From Neoceratodus forsteri (taxonomy: Eukaryota; Chordata; Ceratodontiformes; Ceratodontidae), in contig CM057451.1 in NCBI GenBank assembly GCA_016271365.2, positions 369,231,501 through 369,295,500 of the forward strand: 64,000 bases of DNA, in the 5' to 3' direction. The notes under the pieces are model-generated. The model was not told the DNA's origin and searched no databases. It saw nothing but the letters and a program-made list of their open reading frames with translations. Both the position numbers and the translations under genes were made by a program. Shown here in pieces: positions 11,027 through 21,074 of the stretch (its first letter is position 1; each line of letters begins with the position of its first letter).

Positions 11027-12029
11027 TTACACTCTCAGACAACTGTTAAAAATAAAACCAAACTAAAACTCAGACCCCAGACTTGTGCAGTTTTAACAAA
11101 CAAAAAAGAACACCTCTTCTATGGCTAAAAAAAGCAAAAATAAATAAATAAATAAAAATAAAATAAAATACAAGGCAGATCTCTCCACTGATGGAAAAAG
11201 TGGACATAAAGGACCATCTCTAGCTCAATTGGGAAGCAAGATGAAATTATGGAAAGACACTTTAACAACTGATACTGGGGATGCTACAGAACAACCTATG
11301 GGCAAGCAACAGAGATTAGATTCATAATTACTGTGGATTTATCATCACTGAAAATATACTGGCCCCTATGCACTATAGAGGCAGGAATTACATGCTGGTG
11401 GCACATATTCTGCCTGTGGATCTCCACACCTGTAGACAAGTGCACACCGCAGCATTCACAACCACCGCCACCTGTCCATCGACCCCACCCCCGTGCACAG
11501 GACACCGCAGGGCGACTCAGGGCGGAGACACAGATCCAGCTGGGAATCCAATTGGATGCCCGGACTGGGTACTCAGTGGATCACCAATGTAGGGTGACAT
11601 TGGCAGCTCACCCCACGGATGTCCGATGGCCTGTGGCTGTGGGGTGAGAGATGGACTGTGCTGCTGGCCATTCCAGAGCACCCACATACAGGTATGAGGT
11701 TGGGGAGGGTTGACGGTGCCACTGGTGTGGGGGGGGGTGCAGTCCACCACAGGAACAGCAGGACACAGGGCTCGGGGCTGACATGTGTTGGTGCGGTGGG
11801 GGGTTGAACAGAACCATGATCGAGGGTACACCATGATGGGTCGGGAGCACTTGCCAGTGCTGCAATCGGGGATGCTGTGCTAGGGGGTGGGGGTGCCTCC
11901 AGCCGTAGGGGGAGGGGGCTGCCATGTGTGCATGGGGCATGTAGGGGGCTTATGGCAGGGTTCTCCCTGGCATACCCTGTGCCCCCTCTGCACACCTGTG
12001 GCCAGCACTATACGCCTTTGTGCATGGCA
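11027..12029. other. Unassigned GC-rich stretch
   Basis: It begins with an A-rich segment (11090-11175) containing AAATA repeats that could be the tail of an old retroposon. From about 11430 it is GC-rich with G and C runs. Several overlapping open frames of 60-140 codons exist on both strands but carry no recognisable motif, and they look like by-products of base composition. No gene is supported. Confidence 0.4.
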
Positions 12030-12574
12030 CCTAGTGCTGGCACGCCTCCAGCCTGCCCCCTGCACAGTGCAGTCTGTGGACCAGGAGAATCAGGTGCATT
12101 GGTGCTGTGCATCCCCCTTAGTGCATCCCATGTGGGGGGGCACATTGGGCATGGAGTGGCTATGCACCCCAGATATGCTCACATAGCCACTCCGTTGGGA
12201 TAGTGCATAGGGCCTAGTGCTGGCACGCCTCCAGCCTGCCCCCGATGCAGTGCAGTCCGTGGACCAGGAGAATCAGGTGCATTGGTGATGTGCACCCCTT
12301 AGTGCATCCCATGTGGGGGCAACTGGGCATGGAGTGGCTATGCTCCAGATATGCGCACATAGCCACCCATTGGGATAGTGCATAGGGCCTAGTGCTGGCA
12401 CGCTTCCAGCCTGCCCCCGATGCAGTGCAGTCCGTGGACCAGGAGAATCAGGTGCATTGGTGATGTGCACCCCCCCCTTAGTGCATCCCATGTGGGGGGG
12501 CGCATTGGGCATGGAGTGGCTGTGTACCCCAGATATGCGCACATAGCCACTCCATTGGGATAGTGCATACGGCC
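12030..12574. repeat. Tandem repeat, three units of about 175-183 bp
   Basis: The unit starting CCTAGTGCTGGCACGC recurs at 12030, 12213 and 12388. Each unit contains GTGGACCAGGAGAATCAGGT, a G-run, GGGCATGGAGTGGCT and ends with TTGGGATAGTGCATA. The copies differ by small indels and substitutions. Only three units are present, so it is a minisatellite fragment or an internal repeat of an unknown element. Confidence 0.85.
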
Positions 12575-13092
12575 CATTGATTATAGTAAAGAACATAGAG
12601 ACAATGGAACTTTTTTGTAAGTTCATGTGCTCCCTTACTACACTAAACTTACTTTCATTGATTGTGCTTGTTTTCTAGTACTTTATGGAGGTTTTAGTGT
12701 TAATTGCTTGTGGAGGACCTTATGTCACCTTGCTCTTGATAGCTGATGTATGCATTACATTTTAATTGCACATTCAATATTTGTATTTTTGTACATTCAT
12801 AGTTTGCATACTGTATAAAATTGAATATTATGCATGGTTATATTGTACAGTCATGGTTTGTATTGTGTTGTATTTGCATTGTGATAAATCTGTATTTATG
12901 CTTTACATTGAATATTATAGTGTTCATTCATGTCTTATGGTGTTTATTTGGCAATAAATGGTATTACTTATATGGATTCACCTCGCACACGTGGATCTTT
13001 TTCTTGGCACCTGATGCTGCATACACACACACACATACCACTTCTGTCCACAGGGTCAAAAAATTAGAGGGAACATTGGTTGTGGGCCTTTA
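12575..13092. other. Unassigned AT-rich stretch
   Basis: AT-rich and non-coding. An AATAAA signal lies near 12951, but no gene upstream supports it as a real 3' end. A short CA repeat lies at about 13021-13036. Confidence 0.3.
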
Positions 13093-13156
13093 GTTGATAG
13101 ATAGACAGACAGACAGACAGATAGATAGCTAGATAGATAGATAGATAGATAGAAAG
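13093..13156. repeat. GATA/GACA microsatellite
   Basis: About 14 tandem tetranucleotide units of GATA with an inner GACA block, ending before the foldback at 13161. Confidence 0.95.
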
Positions 13157-13160
13157 ATGG

Positions 13161-13319
13161 GATATGCCACGGCCTCAGAAGAAATATCGCTGATATTTTT
13201 CACAAGTACTGTTTGACTTTAAGACATCATGAGTGGCTCTGCCACTCGTGATGTCATAAGGTCAAACAGCATGAGTGAAAAACATCAGCAATATTTCTCC
13301 TGGGGTCGCGGCATATTTC
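13161..13319. repeat. Foldback element, about 78-bp arms
   Basis: The left arm starts GATATGCCACGGCC and ends GAGTGGC. The right arm starts GCCACTCGTGATGTC and ends GGTCGCGGCATATTTC. The arms are reverse complements with about ten mismatches and almost no spacer. It is MITE-like; no flanking duplication could be fixed. Confidence 0.85.
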
Positions 13320-14099
13320 ATTTATTCAACGCTTGTTCCTGTGGTTTGTCGTTGTAACTTTTTTTGCTCAAAAAGTTATTTTCTATTTTTCCCATCATTT
13401 TCAGATGGCTGAGCAGTTCAGAAAGGACATGCAACATCTATGATGCTATTGTATGCATCACTACGTTCAACGCAAGTGTGCTAGTAGTGGGTGAGAGTGG
13501 CATTTCGGCGGCTGTTCATTACTGAAGCTACAGTGGGTGCTGCTTCAAAGTAAGCCCAGGAGTGCACTTCCATGATCGGGAAGGGCAGAGTTGAAGTGCT
13601 GGTTGGGGGAATAGAGAGCTGGAATGCTGATCGACTGAATGGAGATATGGGAATACAAAGAGAGTGTGCGGACCTGTAAAGAATGCTGGGGTGCTATATA
13701 TTGCACTGTGAAACTAAGTGTGTCAGAAAATAGGTCTTGTTGCCATTATTATTCATTTTTCAAATCACTATGAGGTTTAGTAGGGAGGGGGGAGAAAACA
13801 AAGGTGATTTCACTGTGTCTGAGCTGTAATGAAACTCACTGGTGGGAGCCAGCAGGTGAGTAAACTTCTCAGTTCTAAAATCAGAAATTAATTAAAACTG
13901 AGCTGCTCATGCTGTTGGCTTCCACCGACATGCAGTGAGGGTATTTCGATATCTTCACTCTAGGTGGGGAGAATGGAAAGATATAATCGATATTTGCCCC
14001 AAAATATACACACAAGTGTTGGATAAATACTATATGTATTAAATACTATATGTATTTACACATATATACTACATATATAAATACCATATATAGTACAGT
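13320..14099. other. No feature recognised
   Basis: Mixed sequence without long open frames or clear repeats. A TATATA-rich microsatellite-like segment (about 14005-14100) precedes the CR1 fragment. Confidence 0.3.
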
Positions 14100-15460
14100 A
14101 GTGGGGAAACTAATGGAGTCCATACTTAAGGAGAGAATTGTGAAGTTTCTGGAGGATGGGGGGGGCACAGGATCCAAGGCAGCATGGATTCTCAGTGGGA
14201 AGGTCCTGTCAGATGAATCTTATAGATTTCTTTGATTGGGTAACCAGGGTGGTAGATCAGGGAGGGGCGGTAGATGTAGCCTACCTGGATTTCAGCAAGG
14301 CCTTTGACACTGTCATGCACAGGAGATTACTAAATAAACTGTAGAGCCTGGGAGTGGGTCCTACGGTGGTAAAGTGGGTTGAGAACTGGCTAAGGGACAT
14401 GACTCAGAGGGTGGTGGAAAATGGCATGAAATCTGAGGAGAGGGAGGTGACCAGCGGGGTGCCACAGCAGTCAGTGATGGGGCCAGTCCTCTTCAATGTA
14501 TTCATTAGCGACATTGCAGAGCATCTGGAGGGAAAGGTGTGCTTCTTCGTGGATGACACTAAGATCTGCAACAGAGTGGACACACCGGAGGGGGTGGAAA
14601 AAATGAGAAAGGACCTAAACCTATTAGAGGAGTGGTTGTGTGTCTGGCAGTTGCATTTCAATGCTAAAAAGTGTAAGATCATGCACCTGGGTCACAGGAA
14701 TCCAAGGGAGGAGTACAGGTTGGGTGGGGAAATTCTGGCCACCACAAGTCAGGACAGCGACCTGGGGGTTATCATATCTGATGGCCTGAAGGTGACTAAG
14801 CAGTGTGAAAAAGCAGTGGGAAGAGCAAACAGAATGTTGGGGTGCATATGGAGGGGCATAACAAGCAGGAGGAAAGAGGTGGTGATGCAACTGTACAGAT
14901 CACTGGTGAGGCCTCAGCTGGAGTACTGTGTCCAGTTCTGGATACCACATCTCCAGAAGGACTTTGACAAAATAGAGGCAGTCAAGAGAAGGGCAACAAA
15001 GTTGGTATGTGGACTGCACCAAAAGCCCTATGAGGAAAGACTTAAGGACCTTAATATCTATTCACTGGAAGAAAGAAGGGAGAGAGGAGATATTATAGAG
15101 ACTTTCAGGTACCTCAAGGGAATAAACAGGGTACAAGTAGAAAGCACATTTCAGAGAAAACTGCACAAGAACAAGGCATGATATGAGGCTGAAGGGTGGA
15201 AGGCTCTGGGGTAATGTTACAAAGTACTTTTTCACTGAGAGGGTGGAGGAGCTGTGGAACAGCCTTCCAGCAGAAGTGGTGGGTGCGAAAACAATACAGG
15301 GGTTCAAGAGTGCATGGGATAGATATAAGGGTACCCTGGCGATGTGCAGAGCAGGAGAGCCGCAGATCGGATAGGATCTGGGGCTGCAGCAGTGAGTAGG
15401 GAAATGGGCAGACTAGGTGGCGTATGGTCCTTATCTGACAACAGATTCTATGTTTCTATA
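14100..15460 (+). mobile_element. CR1-type LINE, 5'-truncated copy 1
   Basis: It begins inside the reverse transcriptase and runs to a 3' end with TTCTATGTTTCTATA near 15445-15462. CR1 elements characteristically end in a short ATTCTATG-like repeat rather than poly(A). It is collinear with the longer copy at 16905-18655 in the same orientation. The 5' truncation is typical of LINE insertion. Confidence 0.88.
14105..15375 (+). pseudogene. CR1 reverse transcriptase fragment, copy 1
   Basis: Open stretches at 14156-14344 and 14354-15181 encode YLDFSKAFDTV (motif A), TSGVPQQSVMGPVLF (motif B, usual PQGS altered to PQQS), FVDDTKI (catalytic motif, usual FADD changed to FVDD), LGHRNPREEY and RPQLEYCVQFW. 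The last part (15183-15374) gives FFTERVEELWNSLPAEVV, the conserved CR1 C-terminus. It is inactive: 5' truncated, with a stop between the two main stretches and a frame change near 15181. Confidence 0.88.
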
Positions 15461-15787
15461 TATAGATATATACCTACCTATCTATATCTATACACATGAC
15501 AAGCCCAGATCTGCAATGCTTGCTGTTATAGCTGACTGTAGCTGGAAAATATAATGTAAATTAATATAACAACTCTCTCTGAGCTGCAGGTTGTTTCATA
15601 AAACACAGACAATGTCAGCAGAAAAAGACCATTGTTTCATGCAGTCTGCCCAGTTTACCCTACTCTACCATATGATCTATTACCCAGAGAAGGTATTTGC
15701 CTCTTGCCTCCCACTCTTGCGTTTTACTGCTACCGCCACAGTAACGAATATGCCCTTTACTCTGTCCCAACCATGCCTGAACCCTAC
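15461..15787. other. No feature recognised
   Basis: A short TA/CTAT simple repeat at the start (15462-15492), then unassigned sequence. Confidence 0.3.
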
Positions 15788-16200
15788 TTGATATTTCTTT
15801 TCCACTTTTTGTCGGTGCTAGGAGTTGAATATGGATGCTCCAAAATCTTGCTAGTGGCTTTTTGAGATTTGTGAATGGGTACTTTGAGTTTTTTAAATGA
15901 GGTAAGTCCCATCATAAATTCTGCATCTTCTATATCCTCCTCAGTCTCAGCGGAGGGGTATCAGGAGTCTCAACCATATGCCTTACAAAACAGGGAGATG
16001 AGGTAAAACCCCATTGACTTGGATGGTGAACCAGTCAAGTTCAAGGGTTGTCTCCAGTTGTTCTGTCAGTTCCCTTCATCCTCTTCCTCCTCCCCAGTAC
16101 AGGCTCAAAAATGCTTGAGGCTGGGAAGGCAGACAGACATAGTGGTGGTTTCCCATGGCTTGAAAGACCTGCAAATACTGCCACATGTTTGTAATGCCCT
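15788..16200 (-). pseudogene. DIRS gag fragment, divergent family H
   Basis: On the minus strand this region aligns in order with the central gag block of element D. There is a short segment like the RRMDKKYQ region, an AxKIL-like segment (bases CCAAAATCTTGCTAG), an acidic stretch over 15930-15960, and an FVRHMVE-like segment at about 15975-15995. It is heavily decayed and identified by order and spacing rather than by a long open frame. It lies next to block z of the composite repeat. Confidence 0.5.
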
Positions 16201-16289
16201 CTGCTGAGGACATAGCTCTCATTCTATTGTTGGCTCCTGGTCCCTTTTGGGGGTGCAGTTAGATGCTTTATTTTGTTTATTTGCTTTTT

Positions 16290-16890
16290 ATGTTGTCTCT
16301 AGGTATGCGCAAGCAACATTTTGTGGCAGTAGGAGATGGTAATAGGAAAAATGCAGAGGTGTGTCAGTTTTGGCAAATGCAGGGCATGCTTTAGAGGGTG
16401 CGTCCCTCATTCGCCAATTAGAGAGCATGCTAGCAGTGACACAAGTTTTATGCAGTGCCACCAACTTGAAACAAACTTGCTGTTGCAATCAGAGACAAGC
16501 TCATCATGCAGCAGCACAGATGAAATGCCAACTCTATGTGCCTTGCCTGGTTAAACATTTCAATAAACGTGGTGGCGGCTCGCACCATCCGCCTCTCACA
16601 ATTCCTAGAAAGTCGACTTCGGGGGTGCCCAAGCCCCCTGTTGGCATGTTTAATACCCCCCCCAAGATTGTGTGGCACACAGGGAGCCCACCCCAGTGTG
16701 CCTCCATGGTGTTCAGAAGCTGACGGCGTCGGCATATTCCTGCCCCCGCCCCACCCCCATTGTGTGCCATACTGGGAGCTCACCCCAGTGTGGCCAACAT
16801 CATCCCCCCCCAAAGTCATGGGGCACACTGGGAGCCCACCCCAGAGTGTGCAACATTTGTTTTCTTACACCTGTAAAGAAAGAGAACCAT
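16290..16890. repeat. Composite repeat copy 1, blocks z and a
   Basis: Block z (about 16295-16590) recurs inverted at about 35460-35725; shared stretches include the region around GCGTCCCTCATTCGCCAATT. Block a (16600-16890) holds repeats of a motif centred on ACTGGGAGCCCACCCCAGTG, itself partly palindromic. The motif occurs three times here and again in copies 2 and 3. The block continues after the CR1 insertion at 18656. Confidence 0.7.
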
Positions 16891-16904
16891 CCGCAGTGTT
16901 CCTT

Positions 16905-18655
16905 TTTTTTTTAAAGTGCCTGAAACAAAGAAAACATTTTTGCTCAGTATTTACAAATGAAGAGGGGGAGGTACCTAAAAACAAACAGTAGAAACACTCT
17001 GGATACAGAAGTTGATACCAGCCCATTTACAGAAGAAAGGGTTCTGAAAGAACTCTTAAAACTAAAGGTGGACAAAGCAATGGGGCCTGATGGGATTCAT
17101 CCCAGAATTCTAAAAGAACTAAGGGTAGAACTAGTGACACCACTGACTACCCTCTTTAACAAATCATGGGAGGATGGGGTGGTACCTGAGGACTGGAGGA
17201 GGGCAGATGTGATTCCCCTTCACAAAAGTGGGAGCAAGGCAGAAGCAGGAAACTACAAACCTGTTAGTTTAATCTCAGTGATAGGAAAAATGATGGAATC
17301 ACTTCTGAAGGAAAGAATTATCAAGTATCTAGAGGCCAGAGGGGCACAGGACCCAAGGCAGCATGGATTCACAGCGGGAAGGTCATGCCAGATGAATCTG
17401 ATAGATTTCTTTGACTGGGTGACCAAAGTAGTAGATCAGGGAGGGGCTGTGGACATGGCCTACCTAGACTTTAGCAAGGCATTTGACACAGTCCCACACA
17501 AAAGATTAATATACAAGTTAGCCAGCCTGGGAGTGGGTCCCAAGATGACAGCCTGGGTAAAGAATTGGCTGGAGAATAGGACACAGAGAGTAACAGTAAA
17601 TGGAGTCCACTCTGAAGAAAGGGGTTACTAGTGGGGTACCGCAGGGTTCGGTATTAGACTGTCCTCTCAATGTCTTTATGTTTACATTGCAGAGGGACTG
17701 GAAGGAAAGTATGTCTCTTTGCAGATGACACAAAGATCTGCAACAGAGTTGATGCACAAGGTGGGGTGGAAAGGATGAGAAGGGACTTGGCAAGGTTAGA
17801 GGAATGGTCAAATGTATGGCAGCTTAGATTCAATGCTAAGAAGTGCAAGGTAATGCACCTGGGAAACAAAACCCAGGGGAAGAGTACATAATGGGGGGTG
17901 AGATGCTAACAACAACAAAAATGGAAAGGGACCTGGGGGTAGTCATATCAGATGACCTAAAGGTGGGCAAGCAATGTGAGAGGGCAGCAAGGAGGGCTGG
18001 GGGGATACTGGGATGCATAGGGAGAGGCATCCCCAGTAGAAAACAGGAAGTTATTATCCCTCTGTACAGACAGCTGGTGAGACCCCATCTGGAGTACTGC
18101 GTGCAGTTCTGGAGACCCAATCTCTGCAAAGACACAGACAGGATGGAAGCTGCCCAGAGGAGGGCAACTAAAATGGTGCAGGGTCTGCACCAGAAGACAT
18201 ATGAAGAGAGACTAAAGGAGCTTAATGTGTATAGCCTCGAGGAAAGGAGGGAGAGGGGGGACATGACAGAAACTTTCAAGTACCTCAAGGGAATCAACAA
18301 AGTCCAAGAGGGTAGCATCTTTCAAAAAAAGAGGTGTGCAAGAACAAGGGGGCACAATCTGAAGACAGAGGAGGGCGGCCTGAGGTAATTTAAGGACCTA
18401 TTTTTTCACAGAGAGGGTTGTGGATGCATGGAACGGCCTTCCGAGGAGGTTGTGGAGTCAAAACAGTGGTGGAATTCAAGCATGCATGGGACAGTCATAA
18501 GGCCATTCTAGGGGTGGGGTAGGAAGAAGTAGGCTGCTGGTTAACTAGGATCTGTAGCTTATCCAGTAGGTAGGGAAATGGGCAGACTGGGTGGGCCAAG
18601 CAGTCCTTATCTGCTGTCAAATTCTATGTTTCTGTGTTTCTATGTAAAACAGTCC
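16905..18655 (+). mobile_element. CR1-type LINE, copy 2, nested in the composite repeat
   Basis: It starts upstream of the reverse transcriptase and ends with TTCTATGTTTCTGTGTTTCT near 18625-18645. Sequence before it (CACCTGTAAAGAAAGAGAAC) and after it (AAACAGTCCCTCGCTGTC) is contiguous in composite copy 2 (around 21425-21460), so the LINE interrupted a pre-existing composite repeat. It is about 1.75 kb and 5' truncated, lacking the endonuclease. Confidence 0.88.
16925..18560 (+). pseudogene. CR1 reverse transcriptase, copy 2
   Basis: The 224-residue frame 16957-17631 gives MGPDGIHPRILKEL, VIPLHKSGSKAEAGNYKPVS, GFTAGRSCQMNLI and YLDFSKAFDTVPHK. Frames at 17670-17891 and 17843-18388 continue with FADDTKICNRVD (intact catalytic FADD), LEEWSNVWQLRFNAKKCKVM and RPHLEYCVQFWRP. 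At least three frameshifts separate the pieces, but residue conservation across them is high. The known role of the family is target-primed reverse transcription; this copy cannot do it as read. Confidence 0.88.
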
Positions 18656-20320
18656 CTCGCTGTCAGCGGCGCCCCCTTCCCCAACCTGCACCCACTCTCT
18701 GCGCACCCCAACTCCCCACACACACACACCCCTCACCCCATACTTACTTCTGGAGATTGACGCTGCGATGTTCAGTGGAGCGGGAACACATCTGCACTCT
18801 TCAAAGCCGATCATGAACTGAAGAAATGCCTTAAGCAGTATAATGGCATCAATGGGGAGGTTTCAACTTAGGTGGATATCTCAGCCATTTTTGACTTTGG
18901 CTCCAAATTATCAACATGGTTCTTGGGACCCCACCTCATGAAATCAGTCACTGTCATTTCGTTATTCAGTCCCAAAGGTGATTTTGCAGTCACTGCGCAG
19001 AATCACCTTTCGGACCGATTAACGAAATGATAGTGCTACTGTTCGCGAGATGGGCCCCAAAAGCCTATGTTACAAATTTGATGAAAAAATCCAAAAATGA
19101 CTGTATTATGAGCGGCATTACGTAGCTCCATCCACACTCATAAGTTCGAGAATGTTTAATATTTCACCCAGATTTTCAACATTGCCATTTTTTCACACCT
19201 CCTTATGAACAGTACAGCTGTCATTTTTCACATCCTGCCCAAAATGTGTTTCGCACCTGCAGCGCACAAATGGTGCAGTCGCTGTGGGAAATCAATGTTT
19301 GTGACAGATTAAGAAAATCACAGTGACATTGTTCATAAGCAGAGGTTGCAAAATGCCTATGTTGAAAATCTAGTGAAAAAATTCCAAAAAATTTCTGTGT
19401 TACTAGCACGTGTTGCGCAGTTTCCACGCATGTTCATAACTTTGAGAATTTTTAATATTTTCACTCCAGATTTTCAACGTTGCCATTTTCTCACACCTCC
19501 TTATGAACAGTAGAGCTGTCATTTTTCACATCCTGCCTGAAATGCATTATGACACATCTGGTGCACAATGGCATGGTCGCTGTGGGAAATCAATGTTAGG
19601 GACAGATTAAAAAAATCACAGTGACACTGTTCATGAGCAGAGGTCTCAAAATGCCTATGTTGAAAATATGGTTAAAAAAATACCCAAAATAATTGTGTTA
19701 CGGGCATATGTTGCCCAGTTTCTACGCACGCTCGTGACTTCACCAATTTTTCATATTTTCACTCCAGAGTTTCAAGTTTCAACATTACCATTTTTTACAC
19801 CTCCTCATGAACAGTACAGCTGTCATTTTTCACATCCTGTTAGGGTTTCCAACTGTAACGCCCCACCCTGTAGAGACTGACAGGCATCAGGGGTTTGACT
19901 TGGGATTTTCGGCTGTAATGTTCATGACATTTCACCCCCCCCCAGTCTGCAGCCACTGACAGGCATTGAGGTGTGCCATGGAGTCTTCAGCCCCAAAGTT
20001 CACCCCATTCTCCTATACTGTACCCATCTCAGCGTATTTCCTTATGGAATGGGATGAGCATAAGGCCCGAAGACCCCAGTGCACACCGCAACACTTGTCG
20101 GTGTCTGCAGGGTAGGGTGAGGTGAAATGGTGTAAGTGTTATAGCCGACGACCCAAAGGCACACCCCAATGCCTGTCAGTCTCTGCAGGGTGGAGGTGGG
20201 GTTGACGCCAGTTCAATACTTCACTGCCATCCCTATTATGCAGCTCTGTAACTTCTGCACTATTAATGCCAATGCCAGCAAGACAACATTCGGCATTGAC
20301 AAATGCTTGTTCTTAGCTGG
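18656..20320. repeat. Composite repeat copy 1, blocks b, c and d
   Basis: Block b (18656-18830) is C-rich and contains CCCCATACTTACTTC, which on the minus strand is a splice-donor-like GTAAGTATGG. Block c (18831-19844) is a tandem array of an approximately 300-bp unit: CACCTCCTTATGAAC recurs at 19196, 19495 and, slightly changed, 19797. Block d (19845-20320) holds alternating forward and inverted copies of a motif like CTGTAGAGACTGACAGGCAT. The same order occurs in copies 2 and 3. No coding function seen. Confidence 0.8.
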
Positions 20321-21070
20321 CATTGATGGCACCAGAGCATCTGCAGCTTTTTCCTTTTGCCATCCTTAGCATCAGAGTTCCCCTATCAGTCACCCTCTGC
20401 TCTTCCCTGAACTGGAAGATGGATTGGCAGCTGTTTCTATCTCTTTAATTAGAGACTGTCACTTTCTAGTCACCTTAGATTTACTGTGAGGAAAGGTGTT
20501 TGAGAATGTGTGCTTTCCACCATCTGAGATACATTCTCATATTTTATGTTTGCTTGCACGCATGTGCAAGAAACATAGTTCCATCATCCGTGTTTTTGTA
20601 GGTGTGGCACTGTCTTCCAATTCAGTCAGTGTGTTTGCAGGCACAGCCACAGTTCACCAATGAATGCTGTAGCTGTCTATGACAGCAGTTGAAAATGCAG
20701 TGGCGACAGTTGAAAGGGAGAGACTGCTTCAGTGAGCAGCGATAAGATAGTGTTGATTAGCATATTGTCGGCAGTCCTGCTTTTATACATCTCTGCTTTC
20801 TTCCTTGAACATAAATTCAGTTTGAAGTGAACTTTTCCTAGGACTATTTTTCCGGAGGAGGCAAGTGACTAAATGACATCCTTGGAATGTTTCCAAAAAG
20901 ATCTAATTGCCATTCTTGGAATGTTGAGTCAGAGTTTAGGTAGGAGCGGCATTGACAAAAGCAGGAAAACAGAACCCCAAAGAAACTGAAAAAAGTAGAT
21001 GCAGTTTTCGTCTGTTGGCACACCTGATCAGTACTGTAATAATATTCCCCAACCCTCTGAGTGTCTCTGA
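20321..21070. other. No confident feature
   Basis: Sequence between composite copies 1 and 2. The first 60 bases may continue a decayed DIRS gag on the minus strand, by analogy with the gag piece that follows block d in copy 2, but this is weak. The rest is unassigned. Confidence 0.3.
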
Positions 21071-21074
21071 ATAG

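Noticed and set aside
12030..12574. CRISPR-like array
   Set aside because: The repeats are contiguous 175-183-bp units without unique spacers, in a vertebrate-type genome.
11333..12626. Overlapping open frames of 60-140 codons in the GC-rich stretch
   Set aside because: Composition-driven, present on both strands at once, proline/histidine/threonine-rich without domain motifs, and partly inside the tandem repeat.
12951..12956. AATAAA as a host gene polyadenylation signal
   Set aside because: No upstream exon or conserved open frame; AT-rich sequence yields this hexamer by chance.
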